This document shows, piece after piece, positions 56,091-64,000 of a stretch of DNA of 64,000 nt. The position numbers and the translations under genes are program-made. The stretch is from Asticcacaulis sp. (lineage in GTDB: Bacteria > Pseudomonadota > Alphaproteobacteria > Caulobacterales > Caulobacteraceae): contig JANQAC010000001.1 of the NCBI GenBank assembly GCA_024707255.1, positions 1,488,001 through 1,552,000 of the forward strand, written 5' to 3'. Under the pieces are notes generated by a model, which saw only the letters and a list, made by a program, of their open reading frames with translations, had not been told where the DNA came from and ran no database searches. The first letter of the stretch is position 1, and every line of letters begins with the position of its first letter.

Positions 56091-56872
56091 AGCTCCAGAA
56101 TAGACCGCGCCTGCTCCAGATGCAGGCGTTCGACCATTTCGCCATTCACCGACACCACGCCGGCATAGTGGCCTTCAAAGGCGGAGACAACCGCTTTAGC
56201 CCATTCCACTTCCGCTTCCGAAGGCGAAAAAGCCGCCTCGCAAGGCCCAATCTGCGCCGGATGGATCAGGGTCTTGCCGTCAAAGCCAAGGCTGCGCCCC
56301 TGAGCGCATTCGGCCGCAAAGCCCGATTCATCCTTGAAGGCATTATAGACGCCATCGAGTAAAGCCAGACCATTGGCCCGGCCATAAAGCACGATCTGCG
56401 ACAGGGCGAACAGGATATCAGCGCGGCCCTCCATCGACCGGGTACGCAGATCCTTGCGCAGGTCGTTTGGGCCGGCGATCAGGCCCCTCACGCCCGCCGC
56501 CGCGATTTCCGCCAGATTGACCACGCCTTGCGCCGTCTCGATCATGGCCCACAGCGGCATATCCGGCCAGACATGCGCCACACCGGTAATATCGGCCGCG
56601 CCGCTCACCTTCGGCACCACCAGCCCGTCGATCCGCAGGCCCGCCAGCGCCTTGTGGATGCCGCCCAGATATTGCGGATGGATGCGCAGCAGAACCGTTT
56701 TAGCCACGAATGTACCCGCCAACGTCGCCGCCAGACTCACCAAAGCCCCGTCGCGCTCAGAGTCGCCCACCGCGTCTTCCAGATCGAAAAACAGCGCGTC
56801 ACAGGCCAGCGTCGCCGCCTTGGCCATGGCCTTCGGATTGGCGCAGGGAATGAAAAGGGCGGAGCGCAGCAT
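56087..56872 (-). CDS. HpcH/HpaI aldolase-type CoA ester lyase (CitE-like)
   Basis: 261 residues. RSALFIPCANPKAMAKA, FFDLEDAVGDSERDGA, and the metal site Glu in AMIETAQGVVNL are family marks, as is DGKTLIHPAQI. It cleaves or makes hydroxyacyl-CoA such as citramalyl- or malyl-CoA. Nearness to cimA is notable, but the substrate is unproven. Confidence 0.9.
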   Translation of the reverse strand: MLRSALFIPCANPKAMAKAATLACDALFFDLEDAVGDSERDGALVSLAATLAGTFVAKTVLLRIHPQYLGGIHKALAGLRIDGLVVPKVSGAADITGVAHVWPDMPLWAMIETAQGVVNLAEIAAAGVRGLIAGPNDLRKDLRTRSMEGRADILFALSQIVLYGRANGLALLDGVYNAFKDESGFAAECAQGRSLGFDGKTLIHPAQIGPCEAAFSPSEAEVEWAKAVVSAFEGHYAGVVSVNGEMVERLHLEQARSILEL

Positions 56873-56881
56873 AGGAGCCTC

Positions 56882-57916
56882 CTACGGGCAGGGACTGGGA
56901 TGGCTGAGGTGCAGGGCCATGACGGCCTTGTCAATCTCCGGCGTCCATTCCAGGCCGAAGGCGTCGATATCACTGATCAACTGTTCCATCGAACTGGCAC
57001 CGATGATGGTCGAGGTGACGAACGGCCGCTGATCGACGAATTTCAGCGCCAGTTGCTCCGGCTTCAGGCCCAGTTCGGCGGCCAGATCGACATATTTGTC
57101 GATCATTTCGATGCCGCCGGGGCCTTCATAGCGATTGAGGCGCTGATAGAGCGTCTTGCGCGCGCCTTCCGGCAGGGCGCCATTGCGGTACTTGCCGGTC
57201 AGGTAGCCTTGCGCCAGCGACGAATAGGCCAGCAGGCCGACATCTTCGCGCAAGGCCACTTCCGCCAGACCATAATCGAAGGCGCGCGAGACGAGCGAGT
57301 AGGCGTTCTGGATCGAGGCGATGCGCGGCAGGCCGTGCTTTTCCGATTCTGCCAGGAACTTCATAACGCCGTAGGGGCTCTCGTTCGACACGCCGATATG
57401 ACGGACGCGACCGGCCTTTACATGGCGATCGAGCGTTTCCAGGATGGCGTGAAAACTCTCATAATCGGCGTCGTAGTCGGTATAGTGATGGAAGCCGAAA
57501 CCGGCATAGCGACGATCGGGCCAATGCAACTGGTAAAGGTCGATATAATCGGTTTGCAGACGATCGAGCGAGCCTTCGATGGCCGCATCGAGATGATCGC
57601 GGGTGTGGCGTGGGCCGTTCCGGATCCAGGTCATGAAATCGGCGCGGCCGGCGGCCTTGGTGGCCAGAATGATATTCTTGCGGTTGCCACGCGCCCTGAA
57701 CCATTCGCCGATAATCCGTTCGGTGGCACCTTGGGTTTCCGGGCGCGGCGGAATGGCATAGGCTTCAGCCGTATCGAAGAAATTGATGCCGCGTGTCAGC
57801 GCATAATCCATCTGCGCCCAGGCATCGGTCTGCGACACCTGGCTGCCGTACATCATGGTGCCGAGACAGACGCGGGAGACTTCAAGGCCCGTGCGTCCGA
57901 GGGGGGAATATTTCAT
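56882..57916 (-). CDS. Aldo/keto reductase (Tas/Mgs-like)
   Basis: 344 residues, TIM barrel. The catalytic Asp/Tyr pair is in FFDTAEAY, the Lys in ILATKAAGR and His in LYQLHWPDRR. NADPH-dependent reduction of aldehydes. Start ATG 57916; 9 bp upstream of the CitE-like gene, probably one operon. Confidence 0.92.
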   Translation of the reverse strand: MKYSPLGRTGLEVSRVCLGTMMYGSQVSQTDAWAQMDYALTRGINFFDTAEAYAIPPRPETQGATERIIGEWFRARGNRKNIILATKAAGRADFMTWIRNGPRHTRDHLDAAIEGSLDRLQTDYIDLYQLHWPDRRYAGFGFHHYTDYDADYESFHAILETLDRHVKAGRVRHIGVSNESPYGVMKFLAESEKHGLPRIASIQNAYSLVSRAFDYGLAEVALREDVGLLAYSSLAQGYLTGKYRNGALPEGARKTLYQRLNRYEGPGGIEMIDKYVDLAAELGLKPEQLALKFVDQRPFVTSTIIGASSMEQLISDIDAFGLEWTPEIDKAVMALHLSHPSPCP

Positions 57917-58067
57917 GCGGATTTGCCTAAATGACTTAGAATATCAAAGTCCCTGCGGGTGAGAGAATGCCTCTTGTCAGGAAAGCGCCACAGTCCCATA
58001 TTATCACCAGAATGCCTTGGCAATACCACGCCAGCGGCATCAGACATTTAACAGGGGTTTCAAACCT

Positions 58068-58820
58068 ATGAACGACATGGACACTCGCTATATTGCCATG
58101 CCCACAGTGGAAGAACAGGCCAAGGATATGGGCCTGCGCAACTTCCTGCTGGGCATCTATCAGAAAATGGCGCTGGGCCTCGTGGTCACCGGCGGCATGG
58201 CTTGGGCCGTGGCCAATTCGCCTTTCCTGATCCAGCTTCTCTACAATTTCACTGCTGACGGCCGCGTCACCGGTTATACGCCTCTGGGCTGGATCTTCGC
58301 CTTCGCGCCGCTGGTGCTGAGCTTCATTTCCGGCCGCTTCATGAACGGCCTGAACGCGGCGGTTTCGGGTGCCTTCTACTGGGTGTTCGTCGCCATCATG
58401 GGCGTGTCTCTGTCGTCGATCTTCCTGCTCTATACAGGCATCTCGATCGCCACCATCTTCTTTGTGACCGCGGCCACTTTTGGCGTCGTCAGCCTGATCG
58501 GCTACACCACCAAGGTCAACATGTCGGGCTGGGGCGGATTCTTCTCGGCCTCGGTCCTGGGCCTGATTATCGCCGGTCTGGTCAATGCCTTTATCCTCAA
58601 GAGCGGCATCATGATGATGGCGATGTCGGGTATCGGCGTGGTTCTGTTCTCGGCCCTGATTGCCTATCAGACCCAGTCGCTGAAGTCGCTGTACTATTCG
58701 GCAGGTCAGCTTTCGGCCAATCACCGGGCGGCCCTGACCTATATCGGCGCCATCGGCCTCTATGTCAGCTTTATCAACCTGTTCCTCAGCCTGCTGAACC
58801 TGTTCGGCGGCCGTCGTTAA
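58068..58820 (+). CDS. Bax inhibitor-1/YccA-family membrane protein
   Basis: 250 residues with seven membrane helices. Signature segments are GGMAWAVANSPF, WVFVAIMGVSLSSIFLLYT and the final IGLYVSFINLFLSLLNLFGGRR. The family forms pH-sensitive Ca2+ leak channels and can bind FtsH. Single gene with its own terminator. Confidence 0.93.
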   Translation: MNDMDTRYIAMPTVEEQAKDMGLRNFLLGIYQKMALGLVVTGGMAWAVANSPFLIQLLYNFTADGRVTGYTPLGWIFAFAPLVLSFISGRFMNGLNAAVSGAFYWVFVAIMGVSLSSIFLLYTGISIATIFFVTAATFGVVSLIGYTTKVNMSGWGGFFSASVLGLIIAGLVNAFILKSGIMMMAMSGIGVVLFSALIAYQTQSLKSLYYSAGQLSANHRAALTYIGAIGLYVSFINLFLSLLNLFGGRR

Positions 58821-58841
58821 AAGCTGATACATCTGAACTGA

Positions 58842-58873
58842 AAACCCCTCCGGAAGCCATTCCGGAGGGGTTT
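58842..58873 (+). terminator. Intrinsic terminator of the Bax inhibitor gene
   Basis: Perfect 14-bp stem AAACCCCTCCGGAA with its complement and a 4-nt loop, followed by a weak T-rich tract (TTTACTTTTA). Lies between two convergent genes and can serve both. Confidence 0.85.
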
Positions 58874-58877
58874 ACTT

Positions 58878-59225
58878 TTAAAGAACGTCGAACCTGCGTT
58901 TATCCAGCACGGCCAGAACGGGGCCCAGTTCGCGGCCGCGCTTGAGGATCAGTCCCGCTTGGTTGAAGGCCGCGAACGCGCCCTGTTTGCGGGCAAGGGA
59001 GGGTCGCTTTTCGATGCGGTAAAGCGGCGCTTCACTGGAACGGCGGAAGATATTGAAGGCCACGGCGTCGGTAAGCTGATCTATGGCGTAATCGCGCCAT
59101 TCGCCGGAGGCGACATGCTGTCCGTAAAGCCGCAGGATCAGTTCCAGTTCCCGGCGCTCGAAGAAGACCGGCCCTTTAAGGGGCTGCGAGGCGTTGAAAG
59201 CGCCGCTCAAATCCTGAATACTCAT
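58878..59225 (-). CDS. DUF2794-family protein
   Basis: 115 residues. VFFERRELELILRLYGQHVASGEWRDYAI and RRSSEAPLYRIEKRP are the DUF2794 core, found in alphaproteobacteria. Function unknown. Single gene. Confidence 0.9.
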   Translation of the reverse strand: MSIQDLSGAFNASQPLKGPVFFERRELELILRLYGQHVASGEWRDYAIDQLTDAVAFNIFRRSSEAPLYRIEKRPSLARKQGAFAAFNQAGLILKRGRELGPVLAVLDKRRFDVL

Positions 59226-59374
59226 AAGCCCAAGACTCCGCAGGAAAATCCGACCTGATTACGCCTGATGCGGCTGAATCGCGCAAGTAAATAAATAGGG
59301 TCGTCTTTATGGGAAAGTTATGAAAAGGACGCGATATGACCTTATTTTGGCCCTTCCACGGCCCGCTTCCGCAC

Positions 59375-59536
59375 CGATTATGTACCTGTCGGTCGAGGTG
59401 ACTTGCTCGGGTTCCCCCCTGAACAGCCCCCCAGCCCCCGGAATCCAGTAGTCCCCCGGCCGGCAGACATTTCTTCTTCCCCGAGATTATCCTGGCGCTG
59501 CTACGTTTTCCCCCTCGTAGCGGCGCTTTTTTTTTT
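59375..59536 (+). ncRNA. Candidate C-rich small RNA
   Basis: Between DUF2794 and the GST gene no protein is supported. A strong terminator ends at 59536, so something is transcribed on the plus strand. Upstream are six runs of four to six C (59414, 59427, 59435, 59453, 59479, 59510), able to pair with ribosome-binding sites. The 5' end is a guess. C-rich loops recall Caulobacter GsrN-type sRNAs (inference). Confidence 0.4.
59495..59536 (+). terminator. Strong intrinsic terminator in the DUF2794-GST gap
   Basis: Stem GCGCTGCTACG and CGTAGCGGCGC with one G-T wobble, loop TTTTCCCCCT, then ten T. Confidence 0.85.
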
Positions 59537-59599
59537 GCGTATTTGCAGCTCAGGCGCCGCGGGGCTCCTCGCATTGGCTCGGGCGGGCGCTTGCCCTTG

Positions 59600-59620
59600 C
59601 CAGATTTCATTGAAATCTGG
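59600..59620 (+). terminator. Second hairpin upstream of the GST stop
   Basis: Stem CCAGATTTCA with its complement, 1-nt loop, then ATTTTATT. May end plus-strand read-through. Confidence 0.45.
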
Positions 59621-59623
59621 ATT

Positions 59624-60259
59624 TTATTCCGCCCAGAGACCGACCTTGGCTTTCGGCATGGCGGCGAAGAAGGGCAGGGCCTCGACCTGGGCCAGCCAGC
59701 CGCTGACATTGCCGAAGCCCTTCAGGTCCACCCCGCCTTCGGGCGCGTGGGCGACATAGGCATAGCAGGCGAGATCAGCGAGGGTGACGGTGCCGCCCAC
59801 CAGCCAGGCGCGGCCTTCCAGGTGTTCGTTCATCACATGCAGGAAATCATGGGCAATGGCGTGGGCGGAATCGATATCCGCCGGGGCATTGAAGAGGTTG
59901 ATGCGCCGCGCCGTGGCCATGCCGTAGGCAATCGGGCCGGAGGTCTTGCCCAGCCAGGCCATGATCTGCCCGAATTGCGCCGGATCGCGCGGCAGCAACC
60001 GACCGTCATCGTAACGGAGCGCCAGATAGGTCATGATGCCGATGGAATCCCAGATGACCGTGCCGTTATCATCGATCACCGGCACCTGGCCGAAGGGGTT
60101 CATCTGCAGGAAGGCTTCCGACTTCTGCTCCTTGGCGCGCAGATTGACCTCGATCAGCTCAAACGGCAGGTCGAGCGCCCGCAGGGTCAGCAACACCCGA
60201 TGGGCATTCCCCGAAAGGTGCATGGAATAGAATTTGATCGGTGCGGCAGGCTGGGTCAT
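59624..60259 (-). CDS. Glutathione S-transferase family protein
   Basis: 211 residues. N-terminal thioredoxin-like half (FYSMHLSGNAHRVLLTLRAL; cis-Pro in NPFGQVPVIDD and WDSIGIMTYLA), then the helical half (WLVGGTVTLADLACYAYV). Conjugates or reduces electrophiles with glutathione. Serine near the N-terminus suggests a Ser-type or theta-like enzyme. Confidence 0.92.
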   Translation of the reverse strand: MTQPAAPIKFYSMHLSGNAHRVLLTLRALDLPFELIEVNLRAKEQKSEAFLQMNPFGQVPVIDDNGTVIWDSIGIMTYLALRYDDGRLLPRDPAQFGQIMAWLGKTSGPIAYGMATARRINLFNAPADIDSAHAIAHDFLHVMNEHLEGRAWLVGGTVTLADLACYAYVAHAPEGGVDLKGFGNVSGWLAQVEALPFFAAMPKAKVGLWAE

Positions 60260-60288
60260 GGCGGCTTTTCCTCGGGATCAGGCGCTGA

Positions 60289-60564
60289 CTATACACCCTG
60301 ACGCAGATAAAGTGCGAGACGCATTCCGGCATCCGCAATGACAAATACGGCGGGGCCGATCATGGCGATGGCCAGAAACCGCCAGCCGCCGCCCCGGCGC
60401 AGAATATAGATGCCGCAGACGATGGCCACGACGGCAAAGATCAGGCTCTGCACCACGAAGGATTGTGCGGCAGCCGGCACAGCCGTGACGAGGTTCAGGA
60501 TCACGGCATAAAGGGCCGCGGCCAGTCCGGCAATGGTGATGATAAGCGGCAGGCGGTTTTTCAT
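60289..60564 (-). CDS. Small inner-membrane protein, unknown
   Basis: 91 residues from ATG 60564 with three hydrophobic helices (IITIAGLAAALYAVILNLV, SLIFAVVAIVCGIYIL, AIAMIGPAVFVIADAG). No family recognised. Confidence 0.7.
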   Translation of the reverse strand: MKNRLPLIITIAGLAAALYAVILNLVTAVPAAAQSFVVQSLIFAVVAIVCGIYILRRGGGWRFLAIAMIGPAVFVIADAGMRLALYLRQGV

Positions 60565-60656
60565 GATCCCGTTCTTACGGCGCGCCCGTGCGGAAAGCAA
60601 CAAACCGCGGCACCTCACCGCATTGCGCTTTTGGCCGGCAAGGCTATGATGCGATT

Positions 60657-61901
60657 ATGAAAACATATGATGTCGTAATCGTTGGCGCCGGCATGGCCGG
60701 CATGACCCTGGCCCTGGCCCTGAAATCCGGCGGGCTGGACGTGGCCCTGGTCGAGCGACAACCCTTCGATGACATGCTTGATGTCTCGTTCGATGGTCGC
60801 GCCTCTGCCATCGCCTATGCCTGTTTCCGACAGTGGAAGGCGCTTGGCGTCGGCGATGTGCTGGAAAAACACGCCTGTCGCATGGACGAAATCTTCGTGA
60901 CGGATGGCCATCTGCCGGGGGCTTCGGCGCCTAAGCCCCTGCCGTTTTTCCTGCACTTCGCCTCGGAGGAAATTTCCGATCGCACCGGCGATGAGCCCCT
61001 GGGCTACATGGTCGAGAACCGACAGGTGCGCAAGGCGCTCTATGAAGAGATCATCAACCAGGGCATCCGCCTCATCAGCCCGGCCTCCGTGATCGGTAAT
61101 CGTGAGGACGGTTCCTTCGCCGAGGTCGATCTGGATACGGGGGAAACCCTGCGCGCGCCGCTGATCGTCTCGGCGGAAGGCCGCAAGTCCACCTTACGCG
61201 AAAAGGCGGGCATCAAATATATAAACTGGGCCTACGACCAGAGCGCCGTGGTCTGCACCGTGCAGATGGAACATTCGCACAATCACGTCGCCTATGAGCA
61301 CTTCCTGCCCACGGGCCCCTTCGCCATCCTGCCGCTGAATGACAATCGCGCCTGCATCGTCTGGTCGGAGACTCATGCGAAAGCGAAAGCCCTGATGCAG
61401 GTCGATGACCAGTTGTTTTACGATCACCTGATCGGGCGCTTCGGCGAATTTCTTGGCGAACTCACGGTGGTGGGCGAGAAATTCATCTATCCGCTGGGCC
61501 TGGGCCCGGCCGAGGAGATGCACAAGGGCCGGATGGCCCTGCTGGGTGATTCCGCCCACGGCATCCATCCGATCGCCGGCCAGGGCTTGAATCTCGGCCT
61601 CAAGGATGTGGCCGCCCTGGCGGAAGTGCTGATCGAGGCGGCGCGCCTGGGCGAGGATATCGGCACCGACCTGGTGCTGGAGCGTTATGCCAAGTGGCGG
61701 CGCTTCGATAATGTCACCACATCAGTGGTGATGGACGGGTTTGTGCGGCTGTTTTCCAATGGCAATCCATTTCTGCGCGCGGTCCGCGGCGTCGGCATCG
61801 GCCTGTTCAATCGCGTGCCGGCTTTACGGAAGTTCGTCATGGAAGACGCCGGCGCGGCGACGGGCGATCTGCCGAAACTGCTGCGGGGAGAGTTGGTGTG
61901 A
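60657..61901 (+). CDS. FAD-dependent ubiquinone-biosynthesis-type hydroxylase (UbiH/UbiF/VisC)
   Basis: 414 residues. FAD loop VGAGMAGMTLALALKS, and the second FAD motif LLGDSAHGIHPIAGQGLNLGL are the UbiH family signature. It adds a hydroxyl to the quinone ring using O2 and NADPH. Which ring position is unknown. Overlaps the rhamnosidase gene by GTGA. Confidence 0.93.
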   Translation: MKTYDVVIVGAGMAGMTLALALKSGGLDVALVERQPFDDMLDVSFDGRASAIAYACFRQWKALGVGDVLEKHACRMDEIFVTDGHLPGASAPKPLPFFLHFASEEISDRTGDEPLGYMVENRQVRKALYEEIINQGIRLISPASVIGNREDGSFAEVDLDTGETLRAPLIVSAEGRKSTLREKAGIKYINWAYDQSAVVCTVQMEHSHNHVAYEHFLPTGPFAILPLNDNRACIVWSETHAKAKALMQVDDQLFYDHLIGRFGEFLGELTVVGEKFIYPLGLGPAEEMHKGRMALLGDSAHGIHPIAGQGLNLGLKDVAALAEVLIEAARLGEDIGTDLVLERYAKWRRFDNVTTSVVMDGFVRLFSNGNPFLRAVRGVGIGLFNRVPALRKFVMEDAGAATGDLPKLLRGELV

Positions 61902-64000
61902 GGCCGCTCTGGCTGATCCTGTTTCTACTTGGGTTGGCTACGTCGGCTTCGGCGCAAGAGGCAAAATGGATCACTTCGCCGGGCGTATCCGCCGCCCCAG
62001 TAGTTCTGCATTTCCGCAAGCATATCACGCTCGAAAAGACACCGGCGCATATGTGGGTCGATGTCAGTGCCGACAACCGCTTTTTGCTGTATGTCGACGG
62101 ACAGCGCGTGGCTTCCGGTCCGGCCACCAGCGATCTGGCGCACTGGCGATATGCCCGCATAGATATAGCGCCCTGGCTGAAGGCAGGCTCGAACGCCATC
62201 AATGCCACGGTGTGGAATTTCGTTCTTCCGGGTGAGGACGACCTCAAGAAGCAAACCGGACCGCTATCGCAGCAATCGGCGGGAACCGGTTTTTATCTCA
62301 GGGCCGAAGACAGCGCTTATTCGGGCCTGGATAGCGGTCCCGACTGGCAGGTTGCGCCAGACAGCGGCCATAAGGCTACATCCGGCATGGCGCAGATCGA
62401 TACGCCGGACTGGCTGGGCTATTATGTCGCTGGTGCGCCTGAAATCATTGATGCCCGCCAAACGAAACCGGCTGGCAAGCAGCGACGGTATCTTCGCGCC
62501 GGAACCTGACGCCCGATCCCCTGCCGCAAATGACCTATAGATTGACCGATAATGGCCGGCTGGTGCGCGGCGAAGGCTCTTTCCCCGATGCGCCGCAGGT
62601 CATTCCGGCCCACTGCCATGTCACCCTTCTGATCCGCCGCGACAACATGGTGGCGGCCTATCCGCGGCTTCGGGTTTCCGGCGGCAAGGATGCAATGATC
62701 AGGGCGACCTACGCTGAAGCGCTTTATGACAAGGCCGGCAGAAAAAGGCGTGCGCGACGTGGTCGACGATCGCACTATTCGCGGCCTGACTGACACCTTT
62801 GTTGCCAGTGGGGAGCCGGTCAGCTTCGAACCGCTGCACTGGCGGGTCTGGCGCTTCCTGCAACTGGACATCGAGACGAAAGGTCAGCCGCTGACGCTCG
62901 AAAGCCTGGAAATCCATGAAACCCACTATCCGTTTGAGGCCATTGGCCGGTTCCACTCCAGCGATCCGGCGCTCAATGAGATATGGGATATCGGCTGGCG
63001 CACGGCACGGCTCGACGCCCACGAAACCTATATGGACTCGGCCTATTGGGAGCAGTTGCAGTATGTCGGCGACACCCGCATCCAGATGCTGATCTCCTAT
63101 GCTGTCTCCGGGGACAAGCGGCTGGCGGTCAACGCCATCGACGCTTTCGGCTGGTCGAATACCGAAGGCGGCCTGACCGAGGGCGCCTATCCGAGCCGGG
63201 GCCATAATCCGATCGCGCCGTTTTCATTACTTTGGCTTGGCATGATGCACGATTACTGGATGAACCAGCCGAATACGGCGGTCATTTCGCGCAACCTGCC
63301 GCGCGCCCGCGAGGTGCTGGCGTGGTTCCGGCCTTATCTGCACGCCGATGGCCTGCTTGGTAAAAACCCGACCTGGAACTTTGTCGATTGGGTCGGTAAA
63401 GACCGCGACGCCTTCCCAAGTTTTGACAGCAATGGGGAATCCTGTCTGACTTCGCTGATCTATCTCGGCGCCCTGCAACAGGCCGCCGATCTGGAGGAGG
63501 CGTTAGGTGATGCCGGAATTGGCGCAACCGACCGGGCGCAGGCGGAAATGGTGCGCGCCGGCATTCAGGACAACTGCTGGGATTCAAACCGTCGCCTGTT
63601 TGCCGACGACCCGTCGAAGACCCTGTTTTCGCAACAGACGAATGCACTGGCCGTGCTTTACGATGCCGCGCCGAAGGACCAGCAGGGGGATATCCTGGCC
63701 CGTATCACCACGCATGGTATCGAGCCGCCGGAAGTGCTGATCCCGGTCAGCTATTATTTTTCGTGGTATCTGGTGCGGGCCTATGAACATGCCGGCCTGA
63801 GCGATCGCTATCTTGACCTGCTGCAAACCTGGCGCGACCTGCTGCCGTTGCACTTCTCGACCTGGCCGGAGGCGAAACTGGAAGACCGATCGGACAGCCA
63901 CGCCTGGAGCGCGCATCCCACCGCCGACCTGCTGGCCATTGTCGCCGGCGTGCAATCGGCGGCGCCGGGATTTGCGCGTGTGCGGATCGCACCGCATCTT
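61898..64000 (+). pseudogene. GH78-type alpha-L-rhamnosidase-like protein, frameshifted twice and cut by the window end
   Basis: GTG 61898 starts a signal peptide (LWLILFLLGLATSASA). An N-terminal beta-sandwich domain follows. Break 1 near 62499 needs one more base to continue as RNLTPDPLPQMTYRL. Break 2 near 62740 needs one fewer base (the ggcagaaaaagg stretch), restoring KAGEKGVRDVVDDRTIRG. From there the catalytic (alpha/alpha)6 barrel is open to the end: DSAYWEQLQYVGDTRIQ holds the acid region. It would cleave terminal rhamnose in the periplasm. Two one-base breaks again suggest indels. Confidence 0.85.

Noticed and set aside
57936..58832. Minus-strand open frame across the Bax inhibitor gene
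   Set aside because: Antisense to a well-conserved seven-helix protein; sequence is low-complexity Asp/Gln/His typical of a shadow frame.

Overview
The window is 64 kb of GC-rich, densely coding alphaproteobacterial chromosome. Several features point to the Caulobacteraceae, possibly Asticcacaulis (inference, no search was run). These are an sdhCDAB operon near an LDH-like mdh, a TetR-acrA-acrB-nodT efflux locus laid out like the Caulobacter tipR/acrAB2-nodT locus, a DUF2794 gene, and FixK-type boxes controlling universal-stress, BON and Hsp20 genes. I saw no prophage, IS element, CRISPR array or rRNA; one tRNA gene is present.

Layout. 1-11.7 kb is a low-oxygen/stress regulon of mostly divergent gene pairs: Usp proteins, a flavodoxin-fold oxidoreductase, cytochrome c, SDR, Zn-ADH, P-type ATPase, BON protein, Hsp20, NUDIX, AhpD-like protein, DUF2892 protein, sulfide:quinone oxidoreductase and rhodanese. 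Five FixK/FNR boxes (TTGAY-N4-RTCAA) sit between the pairs, and -10-like hexamers lie 32 bp from the box centre. 11.7-17.6 kb holds an RND pump, a YgaV/BigR-like ArsR repressor and a frameshifted chromate transporter. 17.8-23.7 kb is TCA-cycle and electron transfer: ferredoxin, sdhCDAB, mdh. 23.8-25.4 kb encodes an LprI-MliC fusion, a small lipoprotein and a GNAT enzyme. 25.4-30.5 kb is an operon of an ArsR repressor, a 32-codon ORF copying that repressor's tail, seven SRPBCC/AHSA1 proteins, a YceI protein and a VOC protein. 30.5-33.5 kb has a GlcG/HbpS-like protein and a secreted GH3 beta-glucosidase. 33.7-39.2 kb is an iron island (feoA, feoB, a Cys-rich Feo partner, TonB siderophore receptor, PiuC-type dioxygenase) with Fur-like boxes. 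39.3-46.3 kb is TetR plus a tripartite RND pump with paired operator-like palindromes. 46.4-64 kb is housekeeping: tRNA-Gly, cutA, asd, zapE, citramalate synthase, UbiH-type hydroxylase, a possible C-rich sRNA, and the start of a GH78-type rhamnosidase running off the end.

Seven single-base frame breaks interrupt five otherwise intact-looking genes (usp, chrA twice, nodT-like, cimA, rhamnosidase twice). At least two of these breaks are in homopolymers, so sequencing or assembly indels are a serious alternative to real pseudogenes.
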